Positions 25,661-36,900 of a DNA stretch of 64,000 nt are shown piece after piece. Below the pieces are notes generated by a model, which saw nothing but the letters and a program-made list of their open reading frames with translations, was not told where the DNA came from and searched no databases. Each line of letters begins with the position of its first letter. The stretch's first letter is position 1. This DNA comes from Achatina immaculata. Taxonomy: Eukaryota; Mollusca; Gastropoda; Stylommatophora; Achatinidae. The DNA lies in contig CM019718.1 of NCBI GenBank assembly GCA_009760885.1, forward strand, positions 32,975,030 through 33,039,029. Reading direction: 5' to 3'. Position numbers and translations under genes: made by a program.

Positions 25661-26046
25661 CACTCATTTCTACTGTTGGGTGGTCTTGGAGTACCCCTAG
25701 CTGATATTGATCCATTTCTACTGTTGGGTGGTCTTGGAGTACCCCTAGCTGATGTTGATCCATTTCTACTGTTGGGTGGTCTTGGAGTACCCCTAGCTGA
25801 TGTTGATCCATTTCTACTGTTGGGTGGTCTTGGAGTACCCCTAGCTGGTGTTGATCCATTTCTACTGTTGGGTGGTCTTGGAGTGCCCCTAGCTGATGTT
25901 GATCCATTTCTACTGTTGGGTGGTCTTGGAGTACCCCCAGCTGGTGCTGATCCATTTCTACTGTTGGGTGGTCTTGGAGTACCCCCAGCTGGCGTTAAAC
26001 CATTTCTACTGTTGGGTGGTCTTGGAGTACCCTTAGCTGGTGTTGA
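25661..26046. repeat. Minisatellite, 48-bp unit, 8 copies, open on both strands
   Basis: The unit starts ccatttctactgttgggtgg, continues tcttggagtacccctagctg and ends atgttgat. Both strands are open for about 150 codons (minus: GTPRPPNSRNGSTSAR repeats). Differences between copies mostly change amino acids, which argues against a selected protein. Confidence 0.96.
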
Positions 26047-28489
26047 ACTCTTGATCCCTGATGTGAGCATGCTAAACACTTTTGCTACTCATGTGCTCAC
26101 AAAATAAACATTTTGTTTGACATGAACTGCAAAATAATTTGTACAAGAAATAAGCAGGAACAGAGCTGATGAAAGAAAGAACAACCATAGGGAAGGACAG
26201 ATGGAAATATTTGATCTGTGTCAGTTGAACAATGCTGGAAGAGTTCAAGAAAAACAGAAAAAAAAAAAAGTAAAAGTACGAGTATTTCAGCAGAAACTGT
26301 CCATGCTTCCGAAATACTGACAGGGTCAGAAGAATTGTTTTTCAAGTTCTAAGAAGGCATGAATGTCTTTCAATGTCATCTGACATTTGTAGCTTCAGAT
26401 GTCAAGTTTTAGAGTTGGAAGGTTGAAAAAAAAAAAAAATGTACACAACCAAATACAACAATGGATTTCAACTCTGACAGAAATCACCATCAGTTAAATT
26501 CTGCTTTAAATGTAACCTCGTTGTTGTTCAAATTTTGAAATTGACTTTTAGTGCTGTCTGTATCTTTTAATTGTCCACGTGTTTGCCGCAGGCATAAATA
26601 GAGTTCTCTAAGTAAAATGCTTATGTTTTTAAATTTTCATTTTCACTCCAAGCTTCAGTTCAGAATTTTCAGTTTTAATTTGCTCTTTTTTTTTTAAAAT
26701 CTTCAGAATCAAGAAAGCATAATCATGATACAATATCTCTCTGTGACTAATCACAAGGTTTTTCTGTCATGAACATGAGTATGTTTACAAATTGTTTGTC
26801 CTGTGCATGAAACTGTGGAGGCATGTTTTTTTTTTTTAAATTTAGTAACATTTCTAGCAGCTTATAGAGAATTTGCACAAATTTTCATGTTGTCAATGTA
26901 TTAAAAAGTTGACTATTGATAAGACTATGTATGATCTACAGTTGAATGTGAGTATGATCCACATATGACTGTTACTTTTTAACTTCAGTTAGAATAAGAT
27001 AAATGTACTATATTTGATGAAAGAGCAAAGAAGTCTGCACAATTATTTTCACTCAATCATATTAAGAGTGAATCCACTCTACACATTTTTATGTCATGGC
27101 ATGTGTTATTGATTGCATTATCATAATATTATTATGTCTCTTTGTGTGCCTGAAGTGAATATTTGGTGAAAAATGAATGTTTGTTGGTGGCTGACAACTT
27201 GATAAACCAGCTGGCTAAATGTGAGTCTGTCGATAAGTGAAACCAAAGGAATAGTAACTGTTACGAAATGGAATCTTCTTTATTTTTCGCCCTCAAAAGA
27301 GCACTGGTTGCGTTGTGTCGCAGTCATGTGCCTGATGACTCAATACATCCATTTTCAGCTCGATGCATTTTTATGACTGGATTTGCCTTCCCAATGCAAT
27401 CCCTGTTCACTTGGCCAGACTATGTCTGTCTCCAGCGCCACCTCTGGGAGGTAGAATAGGTCCGACTATGGTTCGTCAACCCAGATGCAAACAGTCAGCT
27501 ATGAATCACTGACCACTGCCTCATTCAGCTTGAGAAGTATGTCTTCACCCCCTTGAGACACGAGTAGGACACCAATGTCTTGTCAGCCAACACTAAAAGC
27601 AGACCAAGAAACAATGATAATGACAGCTGTGTCACTAAATCGGCTGTTTTGTTAGCGGGTGTCACACAAGAAGGGAAAGAAATGCTGAAAATACTAAACA
27701 TGAAATTACATAATACATCAGTCTAAGCTTGTGCGGTAACAGTACAGTCAAAAGTTAACTATATTTTTCATGCAAGAGTTATAGGTTAGAAAACCACTAC
27801 CAGCACCCTCCAGTAGAGAGAAATCACCCTGCAGGGCCAGGTGCACTAGACTGCACTCTTCACATGATTGTCACAGCAGAAAAGTAGAATGTCACAAAAA
27901 AAAAAAAAAAACAGTCCAAATGTTTCATGTTTCAGTCAGAGCCCACAGCAGAAAAAAACCAAAAAGAAAACAAACCACTTTCAGAAATATCAACATCCTG
28001 ATCAAATATTTTTTTTTATATTAAAACACCCCGATGAAGCTCTGGACTACATTAAAAGCTATATTACATTACAATAACCAACGGAGAATTAAATCTTTAT
28101 CTTACACTTTAGTAAACGGATATCATAAACCTTTCTCAAATGCGTTTCATATTTTCAACCATACAACCATCATCAACGGCCACTGCCACTTTCTATTCGC
28201 AGCAAGAAAAGCCCTGATTTAGTGACACTGAATTACAATTGTGAATGTATTGAAATAATTTGTGTGTACAAATACAATCATTATATGTTCACGCACACCT
28301 GGTATTGTTTTGTTGGTGCTTTTTTTTTTTAAAACAAAAAATGCCTTCGCTTCCACGTATTCTAATCTATCATTAATATCATCTCATTTACTTTTTAAAT
28401 CTGTGTAAGATGTAGCAAGTTAGGATTACAATCCTTGCACATTAGACAAGGTCAGAGATCGCTCTGACCTCTTCTTAAAATATATCAAC
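26047..28489. other. Intergenic DNA, no gene recognised
   Basis: A GC-richer block at about 27240-27620 looks like an old repeat but could not be assigned. Nothing else. Confidence 0.4.
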
Positions 28490-28855
28490 GATTGATTCTG
28501 CATGCCTCTCAGAGTACAACAAATGATGACGCCGGTGGGGAACTAACGCACCCCTCAGATAAGACAGAAACAAACTATACGAATAATTAATGTATAAGTA
28601 TACACAACTAAGTATATAACTATACACGAAGCCACTGCAGTAAAGCTGGGATAACAAAAAACTAGGAAAAAAAATAGGAACAGCTTTATTAATTAACAAG
28701 TACACAGTTGTGACGTTTCAGTGTAAACAGGTACACAGTTGTGACGTTTCAGTGTAAACAAGTACACAGTTGTGACGTTTCAGTCTGAACCTTAATCATA
28801 CAAAAGCACACAGGATGACGAAATGGAGAAATAAGATAAAATATGAAAACACTTT
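28490..28855 (-). mobile_element. Penelope-like element 3' end, minus copy
   Basis: Shares the 3' segment of the relic at 9065-9300 (minus strand: gtcacaactgtgtact, aataaagctgttcc, then the sequence around agtggcttcgtgtatag). It contains three tandem copies of a ~31-bp unit (acacagttgtgacgtttcag) at about 28700-28790. Confidence 0.55.
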
Positions 28856-28859
28856 GTGA

Positions 28860-28985
28860 ATTCATATTTTCTCTATTTCATAGTCCTGCGTGCTTTTGTA
28901 TGATTAAGGTTCAGACTGAAACGTCACAACTGTGTACGTGTTAATTAATAAAGCTGTTCCTATTTTTTTCCTAGTTTATATGGAA
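28860..28985 (+). mobile_element. Penelope-like element 3' end, plus copy (inverted partner)
   Basis: Reads gattaaggttcagactgaaa, then cgtcacaactgtgtac and aataaagctgttcc, in the opposite direction to 28490-28855. The two form an inverted repeat with arms of roughly 120 bp and almost no spacer. Confidence 0.6.
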
Positions 28986-29195
28986 GCAAACCATGGTGCA
29001 GAAAATATTCAAGTTGGGTTGGCCAGTATGGAACTAACGCGATATACTCAGACATAATCAACCTTATTATCTGTGAGTGCAAAAGGGGGGGGGGGGGATA
29101 ACTGGAGAGTGCTGTGCAAAGAACTTGTCAAGAAGTTGAGGAGTAAAGATCTCAATACTTACCATCGCTACTATTACCACTACTCTTGCTGCTGC

Positions 29196-29201
29196 CGCTC
29201 A

Positions 29202-29234
<33 letters not shown>

Positions 29235-29325
29235 AACCACCACTACTACTACACCCACCACTACTACTACCACCACCATTACTACTACTACTACCACCAC
29301 CACCCCTACTACTACCACCAACACC

Positions 29326-29357
<32 letters not shown>

Positions 29358-29424
29358 AACCACCACTACTACTACTACCACTACCACTACAACCACCACC
29401 ACCACCACTACTACCACCACCACC

Positions 29425-29474
<50 letters not shown>

Positions 29475-29538
29475 CACCACCACCACCACTACTACCACCA
29501 CAACCACTACTACCACCACTACTACTACCACCACCACC

Positions 29539-29570
<32 letters not shown>

Positions 29571-29572
29571 AC
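29196..29572. repeat. Trinucleotide (TAC/CAC) tract, ~375 bp
   Basis: A long run built only of tac, cac and a few aac triplets, preceded by a G-run at about 29085-29098. Reading frames give poly-Tyr/His, Leu/Pro, Ser/Gly or Val strings on the two strands; none is a gene. Confidence 0.97.
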
Positions 29573-30374
29573 CACTCTTCTACAATTTCTCTCAAGGCTG
29601 TTTATACTAAAATCCGGCATAACAAGCTAGGAACAAAAAAAGTTGCTAATGTCCAAATCTATCATTATTCATTTATTTTTTATTTTTACAATCTTTGGTG
29701 TCATGAAGAAGGGAGAGAAGCTCTTCAAAGAACACTGTTCAATGCAACTTTAAAAAAACCGCACATTAGCAGCTCTCCCTCTCTCTCTACAAATGATAAA
29801 TGTTTAAAAATAACAGTGGCAGAAACTGGTGAATGTCTACAAACTGATGTGTACTATTGTGTTTGTATATACATTTAATATATGAAGAGTTTTCTCAGCT
29901 TTTTTCTCTCTTCTTATACCCTTTGTTAGATCTATAAAATATATGTCTTTGCCACTGACTCAAAGTAAAAATAAGGTTTTAGCATCGTTCCTCATTTTCT
30001 TTTTCAATTACAGAATTTTCAAGTAGTTCAAATAATCCAAATATTTTAGCCTCAGAAAAGGGCTCATTTTTTGTCCCTCTCATCTGCAAGTTGTCAAATG
30101 CAATATTTTACTGCCTGCAATTATTTTTTTTTCTTTTCCTGTCATTTTTTTGGGCCTGTCTAACTAAAAAAAAAACTGGTCATTTTTATGCTTGCCTCCA
30201 AATGGCCTTTTCTACTGTTGCCCACTTTGAGTCTAACATACATGTGTCCCTGACACAAATAATATGTTTTTGCCTTAATATACTTGCCACTGTTTGTTCC
30301 ATATACTCTGGTGTGCCTCACATTACAGGCACATTCTATATTTTCAGAAGCAATTCTCAGATATAAATGAAAAA
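29573..30374. other. AT-rich spacer, no gene
   Basis: Nothing recognised apart from homopolymer runs. Confidence 0.45.
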
Positions 30375-30472
30375 AAAAAAAAATCATACTGACTGATGAA
30401 TCCAGATTTGAACCCACTCCCTTTACCTTGCAATGCTAGCTCCCATACGTTCCACTACATCTACGCTCCTGG
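30375..30472 (-). mobile_element. tRNA-derived SINE head
   Basis: Minus strand: an A-box-like TAGATGTAGTGGAACG (about 30464-30449) and B box GGTTCAAATCT (30414-30404), spaced as in a tRNA, followed by a poly-T/A stretch. Probably a SINE or tRNA pseudogene. Confidence 0.55.
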
Positions 30473-30598
30473 TAACACAGAATCAGCGTACAACACATTC
30501 TATTATTCTCATATTTTAATTAATAAACTGAGCACAAGCATTACATAAGGTAAGGAATCTGAAGAAGTAATTATATTATTGCGTATGATGAGTTAAAC

Positions 30599-30766
30599 CA
30601 GCGGTCCCCAAACTTGGTGATACCATCCCCCAGGGGACAGTAGGGAGGAAGAAGAGGCATCAGAACCAACTGAGTGGGGAAAAAAAATGCTTTTGGGGTT
30701 ACATGGAACATGGGCTGGGAGGCAAGTAGGCATCAACCCAGAGAAAAAAAGGTTTGGGAATCGCTG
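30599..30766. mobile_element. hAT-type MITE, 168 bp
   Basis: Ends are CAGCGGTCCCCAAACTTGG on the left and, inverted, CAGCGATTCCCAAACCTTT on the right, the standard hAT terminal pattern. Flanks agttaaac (30591-30598) and ggttaaac (30767-30774) match at 7 of 8 bases: an 8-bp target duplication, as hAT elements make. No coding capacity. Confidence 0.88.
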
Positions 30767-30774
30767 GGTTAAAC

Positions 30775-33215
30775 CAAACAATTTTCTTAACCCTTTTACT
30801 GCTATGGACGGGTTTAAGATATTCTAGCATCTTTTCCCCCATTAGTAATGTTACCGACATCTTAGAAAGTCATGTATATTGTGCCTGTGATGCTATGAAC
30901 ATTTCAAGACATTCACACATATAATACAGTCTATGCTTAGACCAGCTTGCTCAAATGCAAATGATGACATGGGTCTATTTTTGGTACACCATGAGATCAT
31001 CACATGAACACAATTTTTGATAATAAAACAGATAATATTTTAGAGAGGTTGAAAAAAAAAATGAACAGGTATCACAACATATCTGTCAAATATCCCCCTA
31101 CTTTATTTTCTGATGCTGTTAAAATATGCACAGCATAAGGAACCAATAAATGAAGGAGAATGGCAGTATTAGGCAACATTTCTTACAAATCAAAATGACA
31201 GCTCTCGATGAATGAAAGTGCTTTCAAGAAATTAATAATTCTTAACAAACTAAATGCCAAGAAGAGAGATATTACATGAAGCAAATAAGCTAAGATTTTA
31301 AATAAAAATTGGCTATTAGCAAAAACAAATACTATTAAAACAAACAGAAGTCCTGTTCTATTCCTCTGGGGCACTTGGGGAATAAGGCATTAACGGCCAT
31401 GTTTCCTTTGACCTACACGCCTGCTAGGCTGTGATGTGGCTAGTATCACATACTACAGCTGTTTACCTAATGTCAGTTTATGCAAATGCTGTCCTGTCTA
31501 TAAAATTTTGTTGTTGATGTCACACCACTTCTTTCATAAATGTCTGTCAGTGCAATATTTATGTACAAAGAATACATCAATCTCCACTGTGCTAAAACCA
31601 TCAAGAAAACGTGTGCTAGAAAAACGTCAGGTAAACTGGACAAAGAAAGGCACAGCGAGAGAGACGGACAAAATACTGTCAATGATAAAACATCTTCCAG
31701 CTGAGCTAAATAACCACAGAATGGCAACAAGAGCAGCAATTTTTGAAAAAGAAAATTGCGAGAGTGAACATAATCACACGTCACTCAGAACTGACACAGA
31801 CTGAATTCACAAAAGAGGTTTGTCTAAAGATCTCCATACTTCTAAAATGAATAACGCAGTGGTATATTAATTCACATACTTTCAACACAGGAACGTAATC
31901 AAAACTTCAAACAAATATTTTTCCCATGCTGAAAGTATATGAACTAAAACTATATGATTTTAATGAAAAACTTCACAAAAATTCTGTTGAAAGTGTAGAA
32001 AATGAATTCTGCCAGCACTGAGAACGCATCTGTTCTTGTTAATGGATCATGAGGATTTGTACATTCAACACCGAAGTGAAATGAGCTCGTTGTAAAGATA
32101 GAATATAGTTACCTGATAAATGATTACAGTGCAAGATATATTTTTATAAACTTTAATTTCTTAAATTTTTATACACTACAATGAATCACCTAAAAACCCT
32201 TCAAACATACAAGAATTCCCCCAAAACCGCTGCCAAAATGAGCTCCATACACCACCAGAAGACCATCCATCTACAATCAGAAGATCTTTCTCATACTACA
32301 AGTAGTTCACAAACTACATTTTCAAATCTCTACAGTACAGGAGCTTCTCACTTACAGATATCCAACAAGGATTACATAGCAGATTCTGTAATGACAACAA
32401 ATACTTAAACAAGATTACGTGTGTTCAGTATTTTGATTACAGCTGAATATTGTTAACAATAAATGATGCGATAAGTGCTAATGATAAGAAAATTAAGGAC
32501 ATTATAAGTATCACTGTTACAATTGAGCTTATCCAGATACTTCTCATGTGCAGATGTGAAACAACATAGTGATATTTTGATACGAGATACAAATGCCAGC
32601 TTTTTGAGGATGAAATTCAAAACTTTTCGAGTTACAGATCACAATAAACTAAAATAGGCTGGTTTAAATCTGGCCAGAATTTCTCCACATATACACTGCA
32701 ATAAGACGCTGGAAACAGATGTAAATGTGCTCCAAGATGACTCAAATACTGTGGCTGGGACAGCCACACGACAGATCCCAAAGCGACTGACCAGAGCCAG
32801 ACTGTTTATGATAAGATGGACAGCTGGAGCATCTGACACACACTGTCTGCTGACTTGGAGGAGGAGAGAACTTGCTACTGCCATGGAAGATGACATAAGC
32901 TATACTGAATGGTGTTTGCCTTGTCAGTCAAAATCCCAGGACGCAGACATGCAGAATGATAAAATACAAAAATACACGTGTTGATATCTGTACTTTCAAT
33001 CACATTGTACAATACAATCACATATCAGTAAAATGGTAATTCTGTTGCTTGATTCTCAAAATGCACCTTTTTACTTGTATGTGTATGGTGAAAGAGAAAA
33101 GTTAATAATTCTGGTGGAAAACAACATACAAATTCTTTGAGATCTACAGATTTCACTTCAAGCATGAAGTTCAGCTACATTAACGAAACTGCTCAAACAA
33201 CTCGGCTCTCTCTAA
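30775..33215. other. Region downstream of ARP2, no gene recognised
   Basis: May include ARP2 3' UTR if the AATAAA at 31107-31102 (minus) is used. A short segment near 31390-31475 resembles the SINE core at 44680-44770. Open frames near 31436-31804 and 32639-32984 have no identifiable product. Confidence 0.4.
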
Positions 33216-33430
33216 CAGGATTTCTCAAATGGAAGTCTGGTGGCCTCCAATAAGCCTGTACTGAATATCTGGAGGCCACAAGTGAAAGATGTAAATAATG
33301 TATTTCTACAGTAACCGGGGCGTGGAAGGAATGGTGGTTAGGTGGGGCGGGGGAAGAAAGTAGGATATAAAATTTTAGGGCGGAGGCAGCGTTCCACAAG
33401 CGAGGGAAAAAAAATAATTGAGAAACCCTT
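33216..33430. mobile_element. Probable hAT-type MITE relic in the ARP2 3' flank
   Basis: The left end is CAGGATTTCTCAAATGG; the right end inverted is AAGGGTTTCTCAATTATTT, so the hAT-like GGTTTCTCAA repeat is present at both ends, but the last base is changed. I cannot see a matching 8-bp duplication. Probably decayed. Confidence 0.45.
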
Positions 33431-33616
33431 ATTTAGAATATTCAAATGTTCAAAGGTCGGTGCTTTTCTGTATAACACTGCATCTTACTAGCGGAATGAA
33501 TAACGAAGTTTCCTGGACCGAATCTGTAATACGTAAGGAAGCCAACTAGGAACATTGCACACAAAAAAAAAAAAATAATAATTAAATGAGTGCACATCAA
33601 GTTACCCGAAATGGTA

Positions 33617-33622
33617 TTTAAT
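33617..33622 (-). promoter_or_regulatory. Candidate ARP2 polyadenylation signal (ATTAAA)
   Basis: ATTAAA on the minus strand, about 120 bp after the ARP2 stop codon. The first canonical AATAAA I find downstream on that strand is much farther away (31107-31102), which would imply a 2.6 kb 3' UTR. Which is used cannot be told from sequence alone. Confidence 0.3.
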
Positions 33623-33740
33623 CTCCTTCCAGTCATTACACTCATGCGACCTACATGTGATGACAGCCCTGCCCACTATTAGTAACAGGACTTGTGCCAG
33701 TCTTACAGCAGAGTTACAAATAATTAAACATAACAAATTT

Positions 33741-33914
33741 CTAATGTGTGGCCGGCCTAAGCAGCTTGTCTAGGACGCGTAGTCCACTTTCCTCATACTC
33801 GGAGCGTAAAAGCCAGAACTCATCTTTGTCTTTCATGATGTCTGCAAGGACCGAGCCACCCATGAAGACCATGTGCTTCCTGCGAGGAGGATCCTCTATA
33901 CGGATTTTGAATTT
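33741..33914 (-). CDS. ACTR2: ARP2 terminal coding exon 8
   Basis: Fifty-seven codons plus stop TAG (33743-33741). It starts [20 protein letters not shown], then [20 protein letters not shown]. Acceptor TTTTTCAG. It ends ...[11 protein letters not shown], one residue longer than the human protein overall and with an unrelated tail. Confidence 0.96.
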   Translation of the reverse strand, partial: KFKIRIEDPPRRKHMVFMGGSVLADIMKDKDEFWLLRSEYEESGLRVLDKLLRPATH

Positions 33915-36900
33915 CTGAAAAAAAGAAGAAGAAAAGTCAATCACATGGATTTTACGATCCTTTCAGTTCACATACTGAACTAAAAGTCGTTTGAACAAAA
34001 AAATGTTAACTTGACTCTTGACGCTACTTTTGTTGAAAAAAAATTTTAGAAATAGTCATGACTGACAGAAAACTTTATAAAACCAATTATACTTTCAAAC
34101 TGTGGCATGCAGCATCAAGGCACATACTTTCCTGACTTGTCCGCATACACATACTTTCCTGACTTGTCCGCATACTAGAGTGTGATACAGTCAGCATCAT
34201 CTCTGACCAACTTTCCTTTCCCTACCATAGGAGCCAGGTCCCTTTTCTTAAAGGTGGGTTAACTGAGATGTCTCCATTTAGGATTTAAACACTGATCTTT
34301 GCCCCAAGAAGTGATTAACCCCTTTGCTATTCTGGCACCCAATAAGACTTATGAAAGGACAAGCTTCAGTTCTTTGGTCTTGATAAATGTCATTTCTCTA
34401 TACACTCACCTTTTCCTCCAAAAGGCAGAAACAACTTAAATTTTCAAATGCCATCAACATTTCTAAACTTCACTATTTTAATTTTCAAATGACACTGATA
34501 TCGAAACTTCCCTATTGTAATTTTTTAAATGACATCAATATTTTAAAACTTCACTAAGCAAGAGCTAGGTCCCCAAGAACTTACTGACAGAGCAGTCGTA
34601 TTCCCCTTCAAGACCCGCTCTAGATAAAGCTGTTTGATCTCCCTCTCGAGTCGGCTGGGTAAGCCGGGGTACATGGTGGAACCACCAGACAGCACAATGT
34701 GCTTGTAGAAGTCGGCTCGTAAGTCCATGTCTGCTGCCTGAATTGTGTTGAAGAGGAGCTCAGCAACACCAACGCTGTCCACGTTGATGAGATGGGGCTG
34801 GAAAAGTGCCTCTGGTGCTCCAAACCTTTCACCTCCGACTTTGATCACTCGCCCATCAGGAAGCTGGAAAAAATTTACAACAATTCATGAGACAAAATAA
34901 GAAGAAGCAAAAAAGAGATGGGAACTTCTTCTTCTTTGACTAACCCTGACACTGGGTATGATACAAGCAATCCTGTCATTCTTAATTAAATCACCAAATT
35001 CATGCACATACCAGCCTGTGAGTCTAAAATTAAACTTTCTATTTACAAAAAAAAAAAAAAACAAAGGCCCAATAGTTGCAAAACATTTAGCTGGAAATAT
35101 CTTATTTTTGTTGTTGCTAATTCATCTTTCCTTCACTACAAACTCCGTGCCTTTTGACGATTTAGCGAAAATCCTGGAATAAAGTTATCAAATTCAGTCT
35201 GCGGAAGGGGTGGGATTTCCTTCTTTCTTGGCGCAAATATTAAAAGCAGATTTCTCAGCAGTGTCCACCATTTTGTTGAACATACAGAACCAAACTCGCT
35301 GACCAGACTACTAAGCTGCTTTGATCTGCTGGTCTCAATAAATCAAACAGAGTCATCTGGACCAAGTGGCACTGTCTAAATGCAATGAAAAGACTAATGG
35401 GAGATGCAACACAAACAAAACTAAAATAAGCCTATCACATCACTTAACCATTTTGTCAAGTCACAAACACGTATAAATACTGCATCTCCTGTCATATAAG
35501 ATGCACTTAAAAATTAGAAAGTAATATTTCGGAACAAAACTGAAAAACCCCACATTTTCAACGAACTTCAAAGAACTGTCATAATTATATGGATTTTATG
35601 TAGGTATATGGTTTTAATCTTCAGCTGATGATTCATCTATGCTCAGACGTAAAGAACAAAATGTTATGACAGATAAATACTGTATGCCACCAAGTTTCTG
35701 AAAAGAAATAAAGTAAGGCCATCGAGCGATGTGCTGCTGGCTACTGGTTTTTAATATTATTTTGGTCTGTAATCACAATTTAATCATTTATAATCACACG
35801 TACTGCACTCTGGGATCATCAATAGACGTGTGTTAAACATGGCTGTTTCGGCATTAGTCCAGTAGTGATAACCACCAACCCAAGGCCTACCTGAGTGTAG
35901 CCATCATTGTACAGGACACAGGGCAACTTCTGAAGGGCTTTTTTGGAATAAAAATGCATCTTTATACTGCAAGAATTATGACACATTTTTTTTTCACAAA
36001 AAATCAATAACTGTATTTCCAGGTTCATCTCGGATAACAAAATTAAGAACGTGCCAGCTGGTGTCAAACTGAAACTGAGGATTTGCCAGCTGGTGTCAAA
36101 CTGAAATTGATAATGTGCCATCTGGTGTCAAAATGAAACTGACAACATGTCGGCTGGTGTCAAAATTAAATTGGGAATGTGCCGACTGGTATCAAAATGA
36201 ACTTGAGAATGTGTCAGCTGGTGTCAAACTGAAACTGAGGATGTGCCAGCTGGTGTCAAATTGAAACTGAGGATGTGCCAGCTGGTGTCAAACCGAAACT
36301 GAGGATGTGTCATCTGGTGTCTTCTTCTTCTTCTTCGTTCACTTCTACCACCAAAAACCGCACTGTGAACCTACTGAATTCACGCCTGTGGTCCTCGTTA
36401 GGTCCCGTGGTCCTCTATGTGGTCCAAAATAGACCACACGAGATCCATGAGAGGACCACAAGGGGTTCAGAGTATCACAGTGCTTTAGCCTGTATTCTTG
36501 GTGGGTCTCGGAAGCGGGATTGCGTGACACCGTGGTTTTCATTGCACCAGTTTAGTCTAGGGTTGGACTTTCTCACCGGAAGACCTCGACATGTTTAGGA
36601 TATCAGTGCATCCCCGCTGGGTGAGAGGCGGTAGCCCACCCAGGCCAGAATTGGACTTTCTCACCGGAAAACCTCGACGTGTTTTGAGATACCAGTGTAT
36701 CACCGCCGGGTGAGAGGTGGTTGCCCATCCAGTCCAGGGTTGGATTTTCTCACCGGAAAACCTCAGTGTGATTAGGATACGCAAACATCCCCGCTGGGTG
36801 AGAGGTGGTTGCCTATCTAGACTTCCCTGGTCCAGTGTCTCCGACTTCAGCATTTTGCGGTCGTGGACGCTACCCTTCCTAGTTGTGACCAGGATGGAGC

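Noticed and set aside
29073..29878. Poly-Tyr/His, Leu/Pro, Val and Ser/Gly frames
   Set aside because: Compositional by-products of a TAC/CAC triplet tract.
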